DNA of 64,000 nucleotides, taken from Halosimplex rubrum. GTDB taxonomy: Archaea; Halobacteriota; Halobacteria; Halobacteriales; Haloarculaceae. The notes beneath the pieces are model-generated. The model was not told the origin of the DNA. It saw only the letters and a list, made by a program, of their open reading frames with translations, and did not search any database. Positions 1 to 7,723 of this stretch are shown here, piece after piece; the first letter of the stretch is position 1; the number at the start of each line of letters is the position of its first letter. The position numbers and the translations under genes are program-made. The stretch spans positions 1,984,001 to 2,048,000 of the forward strand of contig NZ_CP058910.1 of NCBI RefSeq assembly GCF_013415885.1. The letters run 5' to 3'.

Positions 1-1127
1 TCGGCGTCGGTCATCTCGCCCCACAGCTGCATCACGCGGTGTTCCTGCTCGCTCTCGATCTCCGGCAGGGGGCACTTGACGAGCTTCCGCGCCTCGTGGG
101 TATCGCCGAGCGTCCAGTACGGGTCGAACGGAACGAACGCGTCGCTCTCGGCGCTGGTCGCGAGTCCGCACCATTCGAGGCAGTTCAATAGCGTCTCCTC
201 AAGCTCTCGGCGAGTGTCCTTCAGGTCCGACCACCGGACGGTCTCGTCGGTGCGAGCGGTCTGATAGGACACCTCGAATTTCGGATGATACGGCGCCTCG
301 TCGGCGTCGAACTCGTCGGGTTCATCTGGGTAGTAGTGCTTGAGTTCCTTCCCCAGCCCATGCCCACGGACGAGTTCGCCGGCCTTCTCGTCCTCGACAG
401 TGGTGGTGACGTAGTAGCCGGGAATCTTGGTGTGGTCTTCGACGTGCTTGCGGTAGCCGCTCCGGTCGCCCTGGATGAGCGTGTGGGTGCGGGCTATCGG
501 ACCGTCCGGTGCGTACAGCGGACCGCTCTCGCCGCGGAACAACCGCACGTAGTACGCCAGGTCGTCGATGTGGCTGTCCGGGTGGGGCTGGTCGAAGTAC
601 CGCGCAGCGATACCGTAGGCGTCCATCACGCGCTTCACCAGTGTCAGGTACTCCTCGTGTGGGAAATTCGATGCCTGCACTTGCACGTCGATATACGGGG
701 CACCGTAGTCGGGGACTGACACGGGCTTGCCGTCGGAGGTGAGGTCGGGCCACCGCGGGCGCACCGTGATCGTCCCGCCTTTCACGCGGTCGTCGTGGTC
801 GGCGCGCTCGCCGCTGTAGTGGGGCGAGTCCTTCGCGACGAAATAAAACTGGAACTCGCGCACCTGTTCGATTTCGAACTCAGGATTCTCCCAGGGATCG
901 AGACCACTTTTCGAGTAGTCGAAACAGGTGGCCCACGTCTCGCCCATGAACTGGATGTCTTCGGTCGGCTTCCCGTCGGTTTCCCAGCGGTCACCCCAAT
1001 CTTTGATGAGACTGTCCATCGCATAGTAAGGTGCGAGCCCGTGGTCGGTCACGTGCTCGTCGGGATGGACACCGACCGTGAACCGGATGTCGCCCTCGTG
1101 CGGGGCTGCTTTGACGTATCGGGACAC
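1..1127 (-). CDS. Large uncharacterised haloarchaeal protein of an integrated element (3' end cut by window edge)
   Basis: An open frame on the minus strand begins with GTG at 1127-1125 and runs without a stop off the left edge (375 codons visible). The product starts MSRYVKAAPHEGDIRF and includes a stretch LAPYYAMDSLIKDWGDRW; it is acidic and has no membrane segment. An in-frame TGA at 1131-1133 fixes the upstream limit, so GTG is the only sensible start. Its start lies 3 bases past the stop of the preceding small gene, as the last visible member of a leftward operon. From memory it resembles the haloarchaeal DUF7845 proteins of proviruses and plasmids, often with a C-terminal winged helix; that part would lie outside the window. 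Coding is firm, the family name is weak. Confidence 0.7.
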   Translation of the reverse strand, partial: MSRYVKAAPHEGDIRFTVGVHPDEHVTDHGLAPYYAMDSLIKDWGDRWETDGKPTEDIQFMGETWATCFDYSKSGLDPWENPEFEIEQVREFQFYFVAKDSPHYSGERADHDDRVKGGTITVRPRWPDLTSDGKPVSVPDYGAPYIDVQVQASNFPHEEYLTLVKRVMDAYGIAARYFDQPHPDSHIDDLAYYVRLFRGESGPLYAPDGPIARTHTLIQGDRSGYRKHVEDHTKIPGYYVTTTVEDEKAGELVRGHGLGKELKHYYPDEPDEFDADEAPYHPKFEVSYQTARTDETVRWSDLKDTRRELEETLLNCLEWCGLATSAESDAFVPFDPYWTLGDTHEARKLVKCPLPEIESEQEHRVMQLWGEMTDA

Positions 1128-1130
1128 GGG

Positions 1131-1274
1131 TCACCGCTCCCGTTCGGCTGTGGCGACGGCGCGCTGGACCCGCGCCTCGCTTTCTGCGACCGGTTGCTGA
1201 CCGCCCCAGTCCCAACGGACGCGCTCGCCCGCCTCTACGTCGTACAGACGGGAGGCGCGGACGAACCCGGTCAC
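1131..1274 (-). CDS. Small uncharacterised protein (47 aa) in the integrated-element operon
   Basis: GTG start at 1274-1272 overlaps the TGA of the upstream sigma-like HTH gene by four bases (GTGA), and its own TGA at 1131-1133 sits 3 bases before the next GTG start. The peptide begins MTGFVRASRLYDVEAGERVR and ends in an arginine/glutamate-rich helix. No family is recognised. Support comes from the tight spacing that repeats through this operon rather than from homology. The reading is codon-plausible (GAG, GCG, GTC rich). Confidence 0.5.
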   Translation of the reverse strand: MTGFVRASRLYDVEAGERVRWDWGGQQPVAESEARVQRAVATAERER

Positions 1275-1471
1275 GACGCCTCACCTCCGTCGAGACGCCG
1301 GCGAGCCCGACGTAGGAGGTTCCCGACGGTGCCGGGGGAGCGACCGGTCTTACGGGCGTACTCGCGCATCCCGTAGCCGTCCTGTTCGACCGCCTCGTAC
1401 ACCTCTCGCTGAGCGTCCGACAACTCCGACAGGTCTTTCTCGTAGTGGAACAGCGACGACTGGAACGTCAC
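1271..1471 (-). CDS. Sigma-70 region 4-like helix-turn-helix protein
   Basis: A 66-residue DNA-binding protein with a GTG start at 1471. Residues about 15-60 form a typical region 4-type HTH: SELSDAQREVYEAV, then a helix-turn-helix around MREYARKTGRSPGTVGNLLRRARRRL. Small proteins of this kind are common in haloarchaeal proviruses and plasmids and are presumed local transcription regulators. They are not sigma factors in the bacterial sense, since archaea use TBP/TFB. Both ends overlap neighbours by GTGA (1271-1274 and 1468-1471), so it is very likely co-transcribed and translationally coupled. Confidence 0.75.
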   Translation of the reverse strand: MTFQSSLFHYEKDLSELSDAQREVYEAVEQDGYGMREYARKTGRSPGTVGNLLRRARRRLDGGEAS

Positions 1472-1620
1472 CGGTCGTCACCTCCGACGCGCTCGACGGT
1501 CAGCCGGCCGCGCTTGATCCCGCCCCGAGTGAGCGCGTCCTTCAGTTGCTCGGCGGAGATATCAGCCCGTTCGAGAACGATTCGGTACTCCGAATCGTCC
1601 GCAGACTGCTTCCCCGTCAC
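1468..1620 (-). CDS. Small uncharacterised protein (50 aa)
   Basis: GTG start at 1620-1618; stop TGA at 1468-1470 overlaps the GTG of the sigma-like HTH gene. The peptide reads MTGKQSADDSEYRIVLERAD and continues with an amphipathic helix and a basic C-terminal part (RGGIKRGRLTVERVGG). Length and style suit a haloarchaeal viral accessory protein, but no family is recognised. Evidence is the open frame, acceptable codon use, and GTGA overlaps on both sides. Confidence 0.5.
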   Translation of the reverse strand: MTGKQSADDSEYRIVLERADISAEQLKDALTRGGIKRGRLTVERVGGDDR

Positions 1621-1850
1621 CACCACTCACTCCCGAAACACTCCGGGTTCCCGCACAGACTGTAGTGGGGGTACGCCGCGACGGGAACGTCGGTGAACTC
1701 GGCGTCCGAACGGTACTCCGCTTCAACACAGGCCGGCTCGGGCTCGTCGGCGTCGGGGTCGAGCCGGTGGAGCGTGTCGGCGTACTGCGACCGGTTCCGC
1801 ACGGCCGTCTCCACCTCGGCGCGCGAGTCCGCGGAAGCCGGCTGACTCAC
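1617..1850 (-). CDS. Small protein with C-terminal CGNPECFG motif (77 aa)
   Basis: Starts at GTG 1850, preceded on the minus strand by a strong Shine-Dalgarno sequence (GGAGGTG, about 8 bases upstream), which supports this start over longer frames reaching into the tRNA. The N-terminal two thirds are acidic and helical. The C-terminus carries CGNPECFGSEWW, a two-cysteine knuckle that could bind a metal with a partner. Its TGA overlaps the next gene by GTGA. It appears to be the first gene of the leftward operon, about 170 bases from the tRNA-Ile 3' end. Confidence 0.6.
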   Translation of the reverse strand: MSQPASADSRAEVETAVRNRSQYADTLHRLDPDADEPEPACVEAEYRSDAEFTDVPVAAYPHYSLCGNPECFGSEWW

Positions 1851-2021
1851 GCGGAAACACCTCCGGCTAACGCGAACCGCAAGACGGCGGGGTGGCCGAT
1901 AGGAAACCTGTTGAACTCCGAATTTTCGCGCTGGTCTCGAACTTGCGCAACGCCAGAATCTCGAACGCTACGGGTCGTTACAGCCGAAACTCTCTCGGAC
2001 AGTAAACGACCGGTAGCAAGA
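1851..2021. other. Junction between tRNA-Ile and the integrated-element operon
   Basis: This stretch carries the Shine-Dalgarno for the gene starting at 1850 and presumably the operon promoter. A longer open frame exists on the minus strand (starting 2029, stopping 1847), but its start lies inside the tRNA, so it is not called. If the element integrated at the tRNA 3' end, the attachment core should overlap about 2022-2045. The second copy is not in this window. Confidence 0.35.
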
Positions 2022-2095
2022 TGGGCCAACGCGGATTTGAACCGCGGACCTCCCGGTTATCAGCCGAGCGCTCAACCTAACTGAGCTATTGGCCC
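2022..2095 (-). tRNA. tRNA-Ile (anticodon GAT)
   Basis: Minus-strand cloverleaf of 74 bases without an intron. The acceptor stem pairs GGGCCAA (5', complement of 2089-2095) with TTGGCCC (complement of 2023-2029), with discriminator A at 2022. The anticodon stem encloses loop CTGATAA, giving anticodon GAT for isoleucine. The T arm has the usual GGTTCAAATCC. CCA is not encoded. A TATA-like TTAAAG lies about 39 bases upstream (near 2134). The 3' end faces the integrated-element operon. Confidence 0.95.
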
Positions 2096-2127
2096 GTGCT
2101 GAACGCATCCATACGTTTCCGATGGGG

Positions 2128-2140
2128 GACTTTAACAGTT
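2128..2140 (-). promoter_or_regulatory. TATA-like box for tRNA-Ile
   Basis: On the minus strand the sequence reads CTGTTAAAGTC, an AT-rich island in GC-rich DNA centred about 39 bases before the mature 5' end. This would leave a leader of roughly 12 bases to be removed by RNase P. Confidence 0.4.
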
Positions 2141-2223
2141 ACCCTTCGGCCTCGATAGCTCCGCCGTGTGGCGGTTCTGTGGTACCGTCACACAGGGTGG
2201 TCCGTCGAGGCGGCGGTCGTCGC

Positions 2224-2805
2224 TCAGTCGAACCCGCGGCGGTCGTCGCGGTCGCCGTCCTCGAAGTCGATGTCGTAGGCGTCCTCGTCGAGGTCGTAGG
2301 CGTCGCCGTCGGAGGGCCCCGCGGGGCCGGGGCCTTGACCCCTGCCGTCGGGTCCCTGGCCGCCGACGTTGGGACCGCCGTCGCCGCCGAACGGGAAGCC
2401 GCCGATGTAGACGTTGCCGGTGGCGAACCCGCCGCTCTTGTTGTCCATGTAGGGGACGAGTATCTTCTCGCGGACGAACCAGCGGACGGGCGCCCGGGTG
2501 AACGGGACGAGCAGCAGGATGCCGATGGCGTCCGTCACCAGGCCGGGCGTGAGCGTCAGCGCGCCGGCGACGAGCAGGAAGGCGCCGTCGAGCAGTTCGT
2601 TCGTCGGGAGTTCGCCCGCGGCGAGCTTCCGCTGTATCTTGCGGATGGTGTGGCGACTCTCGGCGCGGACGAGCAACAGTCCCAGGAGGGCGGTCAGGAC
2701 GACGAGCAGGATCGTCAGCGGGGCGCCGATCTGGGTCGCGACGAAGACGAGGAACAGCGAGTCCAGCAGCGGCACCAGCAACAGCAACCCCACATACCGG
2801 AGCAT
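2224..2805 (-). CDS. fxsA: FxsA family membrane protein
   Basis: A 193-residue protein starting MLRYVGLLLLVPLLDSLFL; the ATG at 2805 is preferred over the upstream start because it begins directly with the first membrane helix. Hydrophobic segments lie near residues 3-22, 25-45 and 70-100. The segment LLDGAFLLVAGALTLTPGLV is the FxsA (PF04186) core. The C-terminal 70 residues are Gly/Pro- and then Asp-rich and probably disordered, as in haloarchaeal homologues. In E. coli FxsA over-production limits F-plasmid exclusion of phage T7; its archaeal role is unknown. It is followed downstream by corA on the same strand. Confidence 0.85.
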   Translation of the reverse strand: MLRYVGLLLLVPLLDSLFLVFVATQIGAPLTILLVVLTALLGLLLVRAESRHTIRKIQRKLAAGELPTNELLDGAFLLVAGALTLTPGLVTDAIGILLLVPFTRAPVRWFVREKILVPYMDNKSGGFATGNVYIGGFPFGGDGGPNVGGQGPDGRGQGPGPAGPSDGDAYDLDEDAYDIDFEDGDRDDRRGFD

Positions 2806-2933
2806 ACCCCGACTTGTTACCGACGCCTCAAACACTTTTCGAGCGGAGCGATTCGATCCTCGACGGCGCTGTTCGTCAGCAGTACCGCGACCAGTGAGGC
2901 GACAGCGCGCGCTACGGCGGCCGCTGGTGCGTC

Positions 2934-3911
2934 TCAGATGTAGTCTTGGCCGCGGAAGTAGCTGAGCATGACGAGCGCGACGAGGAGCATCCCGACCATG
3001 ACGGCGGGGTAGGCGTAGGGCCAGGCGAGTTCGGGCATGTTGTAGGGGCTCGACCCGAAGTTCATGCCGTAGACGCCGACGACGAAGGTGAGCGGGATGA
3101 AGATGGTCGCGACGACGGTGAGGACTTTCATCACCTCGTTGGTGGATTGGGAGAGGGTGTTGAGGTAGATATCGCGCGCGCCGGAGGCCAGATCGCGGTA
3201 GGTCTCGGTGAGGTCGACGAGCTGGACGAGGTGGTCGTACACGTCGCGGAAGTACTTCTCCGTCTCCTCGTCGACCTGGGCGGGGTCGCCGCGGGCGAGG
3301 ACGCCGACGGCCTCGCGGGTGGGCCAGGCGAGCTTTCGGAAGGAGAGCAGCTCGCGGCGGACGCTGTTGATGGCTTCGAGCGTCTCGATGTCGGTGGCGG
3401 TCGTCACGGCGTCCTCGACGGTCTCGATGTCGTCCTCGATCTCGTCGAGCAGGGCGAAGTACTCGTCGACGATCACGTCGATGATCCGGTAGGCGGTGAA
3501 GTCGGCCCCGCGGTGGAGCAGGCGCTCGTCGCCCGAGTGGACGGCCTGGCGGACCCGGTCGATCGGATCGGCCGGACCGGGCGTGAGCGTGACCAGCCAG
3601 TCGCTCCCGACGAAGACGCCGACGGGTACGTCGCTGATCTCCTCGTCGAAGGTGGTCTCGCCGCCGCGGAGCGTGGCGCGCTTGACGACGACGAGGGTGT
3701 AGTCGTCGTACTCTTCGGTCTTGGGTCGGACGCCGTTGAACACGTCTTCGACCGACAGCGAGTGGATGCCGAAGGCGTCGGCGACCCGCTCCATCTCGGC
3801 GCGATCGACGCCCGCGGCGTGGACCCAGGTCGTCCCCCGTGCGGCGCGGGCCGCCGCGAGGTCGTCGTACTCGGTGACCTCGTCGGCGCGGTAGACGAGC
3901 GCGGTCGTCAC
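2934..3911 (-). CDS. corA: Magnesium/cobalt transporter CorA
   Basis: A 325-residue CorA. The N-terminal two thirds form the cytoplasmic alpha/beta funnel domain with a long helix (about 150-265). Two C-terminal membrane helices follow, the first ending in the signature YGMNFG, which forms the Mg2+-selective pore mouth. The protein ends with a short charged tail (FRGQDYI). The GTG start at 3911 overlaps the TGA of a small membrane-protein gene (GTGA), and the product then begins MTTALVYRADEVTEYD as expected for haloarchaeal CorA. It likely imports Mg2+ as a homopentamer. Confidence 0.93.
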   Translation of the reverse strand: MTTALVYRADEVTEYDDLAAARAARGTTWVHAAGVDRAEMERVADAFGIHSLSVEDVFNGVRPKTEEYDDYTLVVVKRATLRGGETTFDEEISDVPVGVFVGSDWLVTLTPGPADPIDRVRQAVHSGDERLLHRGADFTAYRIIDVIVDEYFALLDEIEDDIETVEDAVTTATDIETLEAINSVRRELLSFRKLAWPTREAVGVLARGDPAQVDEETEKYFRDVYDHLVQLVDLTETYRDLASGARDIYLNTLSQSTNEVMKVLTVVATIFIPLTFVVGVYGMNFGSSPYNMPELAWPYAYPAVMVGMLLVALVMLSYFRGQDYI

Positions 3912-4078
3912 GATCCGCCCTCCGGCGGCTTCGACCGGCCGATCGCCGCGAGCGTGACGCCGACCATGACGGCGGTCACGGACAGCGACCGCCCGGGATA
4001 GGGCGTCCAGACCCCGACGGCGTACCCCACGGTCCCGACCGCCGTGAGCGCGAGACCGACCGGCAGTGCCGCTTTCAT
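3908..4078 (-). CDS. Small two-helix membrane protein encoded with CorA (56 aa)
   Basis: ATG at 4078-4076. The product begins MKAALPVGLALTAVGTVGYA, followed by a short polar turn with WTPYPGRS and a second hydrophobic helix (TAVMVGVTLAAIG), ending in a basic-acidic tail. Its TGA (3908-3910) overlaps the GTG start of corA, so the two are almost certainly one transcription unit. No named family is claimed; it may be an accessory subunit or simply coupled for expression. Confidence 0.6.
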   Translation of the reverse strand: MKAALPVGLALTAVGTVGYAVGVWTPYPGRSLSVTAVMVGVTLAAIGRSKPPEGGS

Positions 4079-4206
4079 GTCCACCTCCGACGACCGCGAC
4101 CGACAAAAGCGTATGCCGATGGGTCCGTCCGCGCCGACCGTCGGCCGTCACCTGGCTCTCCCGGCGGGACAAGACACTTATCGAACCCCTCGGTGTAGCC
4201 GAGCGT

Positions 4207-4380
4207 ATGGTTCACTGCCCTGAATGCGAGACGGAACTCGCGGAGAAGGAAGACGTGGAGTTCGTCGACATGGACGCGAAGATGGCCGGACTGTTCCGCT
4301 CCTCCAAGCGCTTCTACGTGGTCGGCTGCGCCGACTGCGGCGCCGCGATCGGCAGCGGCGTCGCCGGCGGCGGCGGCTGA
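4207..4380 (+). CDS. Small zinc-ribbon protein (57 aa)
   Basis: Begins MVHCPECETELAEKEDVEF and contains a second knuckle CADCGAAIG near residue 45, giving a four-cysteine zinc ribbon with a basic helix (GLFRSSKRFYVV) between. It ends in Gly/Ala-rich sequence. The upstream sequence has TTATCG-type AT-rich DNA about 30 bases before the ATG. Many such single-ribbon proteins exist in haloarchaea, mostly without known function. It is divergent from the corA operon. Confidence 0.7.
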   Translation: MVHCPECETELAEKEDVEFVDMDAKMAGLFRSSKRFYVVGCADCGAAIGSGVAGGGG

Positions 4381-4434
4381 TCGAGGCGAGAACCGAGCCG
4401 AGACACGACCCGAGCGCGGCCGTCGGCGAGCCCG

Positions 4435-5082
4435 TCAGGCCGGCGGATGGCGGAGGCCGGCCAGCAGCGCGTCGACTCGCGAGCGCTCGTCGACCGCCTC
4501 GGGGTGGACGGCGACGACGGTCACGAAGTCGCCGTCGTGTTCGACGGTCGCGAGGTGGACCGTCGCGTTGGTCTGCACGCCGCCCATCGACCGGGTGGCG
4601 GCGTACTCCGAGACCGTCCGGGAGTCACCGAGGAACTCGACCGAGCGGTTCGACCGGAACTCGACGTTCGAGAGGCCCGAGGAGGTGCCGACGAACCGGC
4701 GGACGAGCCGCTCGTCGGAGAGCGACCCGATGGGGTTGACCGAGGTGCCACCGACCGTCGCCGCGGGCGAGGTGAAGACGGTCGTCCGCGCGAAGTCGCC
4801 CTCGATGCCCTCGGCCAGCGTGACGGTGCGGTTGTACCGCCGGAGCTCGCTGGAGACGACCACCTGGCGAGTCTGGCCCGCCACCGTGATGTTCTGCGTG
4901 CTGTTGGGCGAGGCGCTGTGGGCGAGCCGATAGTCGGTCTCCTCCAGCGTCGCGTCGTCGACCGCCGTCGCGTTCGCGGCGAACCCGAGCGGTTCGCTCC
5001 CGGTGAGAAAGCCGATGCAGCCGGCGGTCGCCAGCAAGAGGACGAGCGCGATTCCGATACCCGCGTCGCGTGACCGTCTCAT
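4435..5082 (-). CDS. Secreted lipoprotein, DUF6517-like
   Basis: A 215-residue protein with an archaeal lipobox: basic start MRRSRDAG, hydrophobic stretch IGIALVLLLATAG, then CIGF with Cys19 as probable lipid anchor. The mature part is rich in beta strands, Thr and Ser and has no cysteine after the anchor. It matches the haloarchaeal DUF6517 style from memory. It probably sits on the outer face of the membrane; its function is unknown. It lies 65 bases downstream of cysS on the same strand. Confidence 0.7.
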   Translation of the reverse strand: MRRSRDAGIGIALVLLLATAGCIGFLTGSEPLGFAANATAVDDATLEETDYRLAHSASPNSTQNITVAGQTRQVVVSSELRRYNRTVTLAEGIEGDFARTTVFTSPAATVGGTSVNPIGSLSDERLVRRFVGTSSGLSNVEFRSNRSVEFLGDSRTVSEYAATRSMGGVQTNATVHLATVEHDGDFVTVVAVHPEAVDERSRVDALLAGLRHPPA

Positions 5083-5147
5083 GTCACCGACGTTATCGCG
5101 ACGAGGGATAAACCCGCCGGCACCCCTGTTAGGGGACCGAACGGGAG

Positions 5148-6632
5148 CTACTCGAAGCGGTAGGTCGGGCCGTCGTCGCCGTCCTCGACCTCGACGCCGA
5201 TCTCGTCGAGGCGGTCGCGCAGTTCGTCCGCCCGTTCGTAGTTGCCGGCCTCGCGCTCGCGCTCGCGCAGGTCGAGGACGAGTTCGGCCAGCTCCTCCGC
5301 GACCCGCACCTCGCCGCCGTCGGCCGTCCCGAACGAGAGGCCGAACACGTCGCCGCCGAGTTCCTCGAAGGCGTCGATAGCGCGCTTGAGCGCGGGGAAG
5401 TCGTAGCGCTCGCGCTCGTCGACGTGAGCGTTGACCGCCGACGCGAGTTCGAGCAGCGCCGCCATCGCCTCGCGGGTGTTGAGGTCGTCGTTCATCGCCG
5501 CCTCGAAGTCGACGCGGGCGGCGTCGACGGCCGCGTCGAGGTCCGAGTCCGGCGCGTCCGAGTAGGCGTCGACGCTGTCGGCCGCCTCGACCGCCCGCTC
5601 GTAGCCGCGTTCGAGTCGCTCCCAGCGCTCCTCGGCCTCGGCCAGCGTCTCCTCCGAGAAGGTCGGGTCCGCCGAGTAGACCGTCGAGACGAAGAACGTG
5701 CGGAGCACGTCGACGCCGAACTCCTCGATGGCGCCCCGGGCGGTCGTGAAGTTCCGCAGGCTCGAAGACATCTTCTCGTCTTCGACCTGAACCATCCCCG
5801 TGTGGAGCCAGTAGCGCGAGAACTCCCGACCCGTCGCGCACTCGGCCTGTGCGATCTCGTTTTCGTTGTGCGGGAAGACGAGATCCGAGCCCGCGACGTG
5901 GATGTCGAAGGTGTCGCCGAGATGCGTCGTCGACATCGCCGAGCACTCGATGTGCCAGCCGGGCCGACCTTCGCCCCACGGCGACTCCCAGGTCTGGGCG
6001 CGCTGGGCGGCCTCTTCGGCGGGGGCCGCGTCGTCGTGGCGGTGTTCGGCGATGTCCTCGGGGTCGACGCCGCCGGCCTTCCACAGCGCGAAGTCGGCGG
6101 GGTGGCGCTTCTCGGCGAGTTCGTCCTCGTCGCCCTGGACCTCCGACTCGTCGAGGTCCTGGTTCGAGAGCTTGCCGTAGTCGTCGTCGGCGGTCACGTC
6201 GAAGTACACCGACCCCTCGGACTCGTAGGCGTAGCCCGCCTCGACGAGCGTCTCGACCATCGCGATTATCTCGTCGACGTGCTCGGAGACCCGCGGGTAG
6301 ACGTCCGCGCGCTTCAGATTCAGCGCCCGCATGACGCCGACGAACTCCTCGGTGTAGTGGCGGGCGACGCTTTCCTCGTCGTCGCCGACCTCGCCGACGC
6401 GGGCGACGATCTTCTCGTTCACGTCGGTGAAGTTCTCGACGTGGCGCACGTCGTAGCCGAGGTACGCCAGCCACCGGTGGACCACGTCGGTGTGGGTCCA
6501 CGTGCGAGCGTGGCCGACGTGGGCCGGGTCCGAAGTCGTCAGGCCACAGAGGTAGAGGGAGACCTCGTCGTCGTCGACCGGCTCGAAGTCCTCCCGCTCG
6601 CCCGTGAGCGTGTTCGTCACCTGAAGCGTCAT
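5148..6632 (-). CDS. cysS: Cysteinyl-tRNA synthetase
   Basis: Charges tRNA-Cys with cysteine. This is a class I synthetase of 494 residues. The HIGH signature is HVGHAR (about residue 39), preceded by the zinc cysteine in YLCGLTTSDP. The other zinc ligands are in HIECSAM and HNENEIAQAE, and the KMSKS loop is KMSSS. A C-terminal helical anticodon-binding domain ends with paired helices (ELREREREAGNYERADELR-type sequence). Start: MTLQVTN at 6632 is preferred since homologues begin there; an ATG three codons upstream (6641) is possible. Length is normal. Confidence 0.95.
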   Translation of the reverse strand: MTLQVTNTLTGEREDFEPVDDDEVSLYLCGLTTSDPAHVGHARTWTHTDVVHRWLAYLGYDVRHVENFTDVNEKIVARVGEVGDDEESVARHYTEEFVGVMRALNLKRADVYPRVSEHVDEIIAMVETLVEAGYAYESEGSVYFDVTADDDYGKLSNQDLDESEVQGDEDELAEKRHPADFALWKAGGVDPEDIAEHRHDDAAPAEEAAQRAQTWESPWGEGRPGWHIECSAMSTTHLGDTFDIHVAGSDLVFPHNENEIAQAECATGREFSRYWLHTGMVQVEDEKMSSSLRNFTTARGAIEEFGVDVLRTFFVSTVYSADPTFSEETLAEAEERWERLERGYERAVEAADSVDAYSDAPDSDLDAAVDAARVDFEAAMNDDLNTREAMAALLELASAVNAHVDERERYDFPALKRAIDAFEELGGDVFGLSFGTADGGEVRVAEELAELVLDLREREREAGNYERADELRDRLDEIGVEVEDGDDGPTYRFE

Positions 6633-6868
6633 TACCGGCATCTACGCGGCCCGGCGTTTCAACTTGGCGGATGGCCGTCGGACGGTGGCACGGTCGCCGC
6701 GGCGCGGCGGTCCGGCTGTCGCGACGCGGTCGTCGGCGCGCCACCAGTCCTCAAGAGCTTACCCGGAGCCACCACAGCCGAGCGTATGGACGGGGACCCG
6801 AGAGGCGTCGTCGGGGAGCGAACCGAGACCGCCAAGCAGGCCGGTCGGTCTATCGGGAGGCGCTCGAC

Positions 6869-7723
6869 GTGCTGCTGACCGAAGTCGTCGTCATCCTCCC
6901 GCTCGTTGCGACGGTCTACATCCTCAAGGCCGCGCTGGGCTTCATCGCCGGCGCGCTCCGGCCGTTCATCAAGTTCCTCCAGTCGGCCGGTCTCATCGAG
7001 GGCGTCAAACAGGTCGGGTTCGTCGACCTGCTGATCACCGTCGGGATCTACAGCAACGTCGTCGACTTCCTCACGACCATCATCGCGGTCATGATCCTCA
7101 CGGCTATCGTCGTCAGCGTCGGACTGCTCGCCCGTTTCCGCTACGGCGAGCGGGTGATCGACTACTTCGACTACTTCGTCGGCAACATCCCCGGCGCCGG
7201 CTCGATCTATCAGAGCTTCCGGCAGATGGGCGAAGTGGTGCTGGAGAGCGGCGTCGAGAACTTCCAGTCGGTGAAACTCGTCGAGTTCCCCTTCGACGAC
7301 GTGTACGTCATCGGCTTCGAGACCAGCCGCTCGGCGCCCGCGGTGATGTCCTCCGCCGGCAACGGGGACATGGTCACGCTCTTTCTCCCGCTGGCTCCCA
7401 ACCCCGTGATGGGCGGCTTCCTCACCCACATCCCGCGCGGCCAGGTCAACGACGTGGACATGACCGTCGAGGAGGCGGTCCAGATCATCATCACCAGCGG
7501 TATCGCGACCGAAGACGTCGAGAGCGGGGAGTTTCGCGAACTGGACCCGGGCGAACGCTCGGAGCTGGGCGACGCGACCGTCGCCGGGACGAGAATCCCT
7601 CCTCCGGCCGCTCGTGGGCCGCGCGCCGTGACCCGACCGTCCGCGACGCGATCGGTGCCGCCGTCCGGTGACACGGGTGTCACCGGTCGCTTTTGCCGCT
7701 GCGGCCGCAACCGGGGAGCATGA
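6869..7723 (+). CDS. DUF502 family membrane protein (5' part probably frameshifted)
   Basis: The frame encodes MLLTEVVVILPLVATVYILK, a second membrane region near IYSNVVDFLTTIIAVMILTA, and the DUF502 core with GNIPGAGSIYQSFRQM and later PNPVMGGFLTHIPRGQV. From GTG 6869 it is 284 residues. The natural start is probably ATG 6786, in another frame: 6786-6850 encodes MDGDPRGVVGERTETAKQAG, which runs smoothly into GRSVYREALDVLLTE only if one base is added near 6850. The C-terminal 50 residues are Pro/Arg-rich and unlike the rest, so the 3' end is also suspect. The TGA overlaps the next gene as ATGA. Confidence 0.7.
   Translation: MLLTEVVVILPLVATVYILKAALGFIAGALRPFIKFLQSAGLIEGVKQVGFVDLLITVGIYSNVVDFLTTIIAVMILTAIVVSVGLLARFRYGERVIDYFDYFVGNIPGAGSIYQSFRQMGEVVLESGVENFQSVKLVEFPFDDVYVIGFETSRSAPAVMSSAGNGDMVTLFLPLAPNPVMGGFLTHIPRGQVNDVDMTVEEAVQIIITSGIATEDVESGEFRELDPGERSELGDATVAGTRIPPPAARGPRAVTRPSATRSVPPSGDTGVTGRFCRCGRNRGA

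Noticed and set aside
1847-2029. 60-codon minus-strand frame reaching into tRNA-Ile
   Set aside because: Its start lies inside the tRNA gene; a strong Shine-Dalgarno supports GTG 1850 as the first gene start instead.
4435-6744. 769-codon Arg-rich frame covering cysS in another frame
   Set aside because: Its upstream part is the out-of-frame shadow of cysS; only the last 215 codons (from 5082) are a real lipoprotein.
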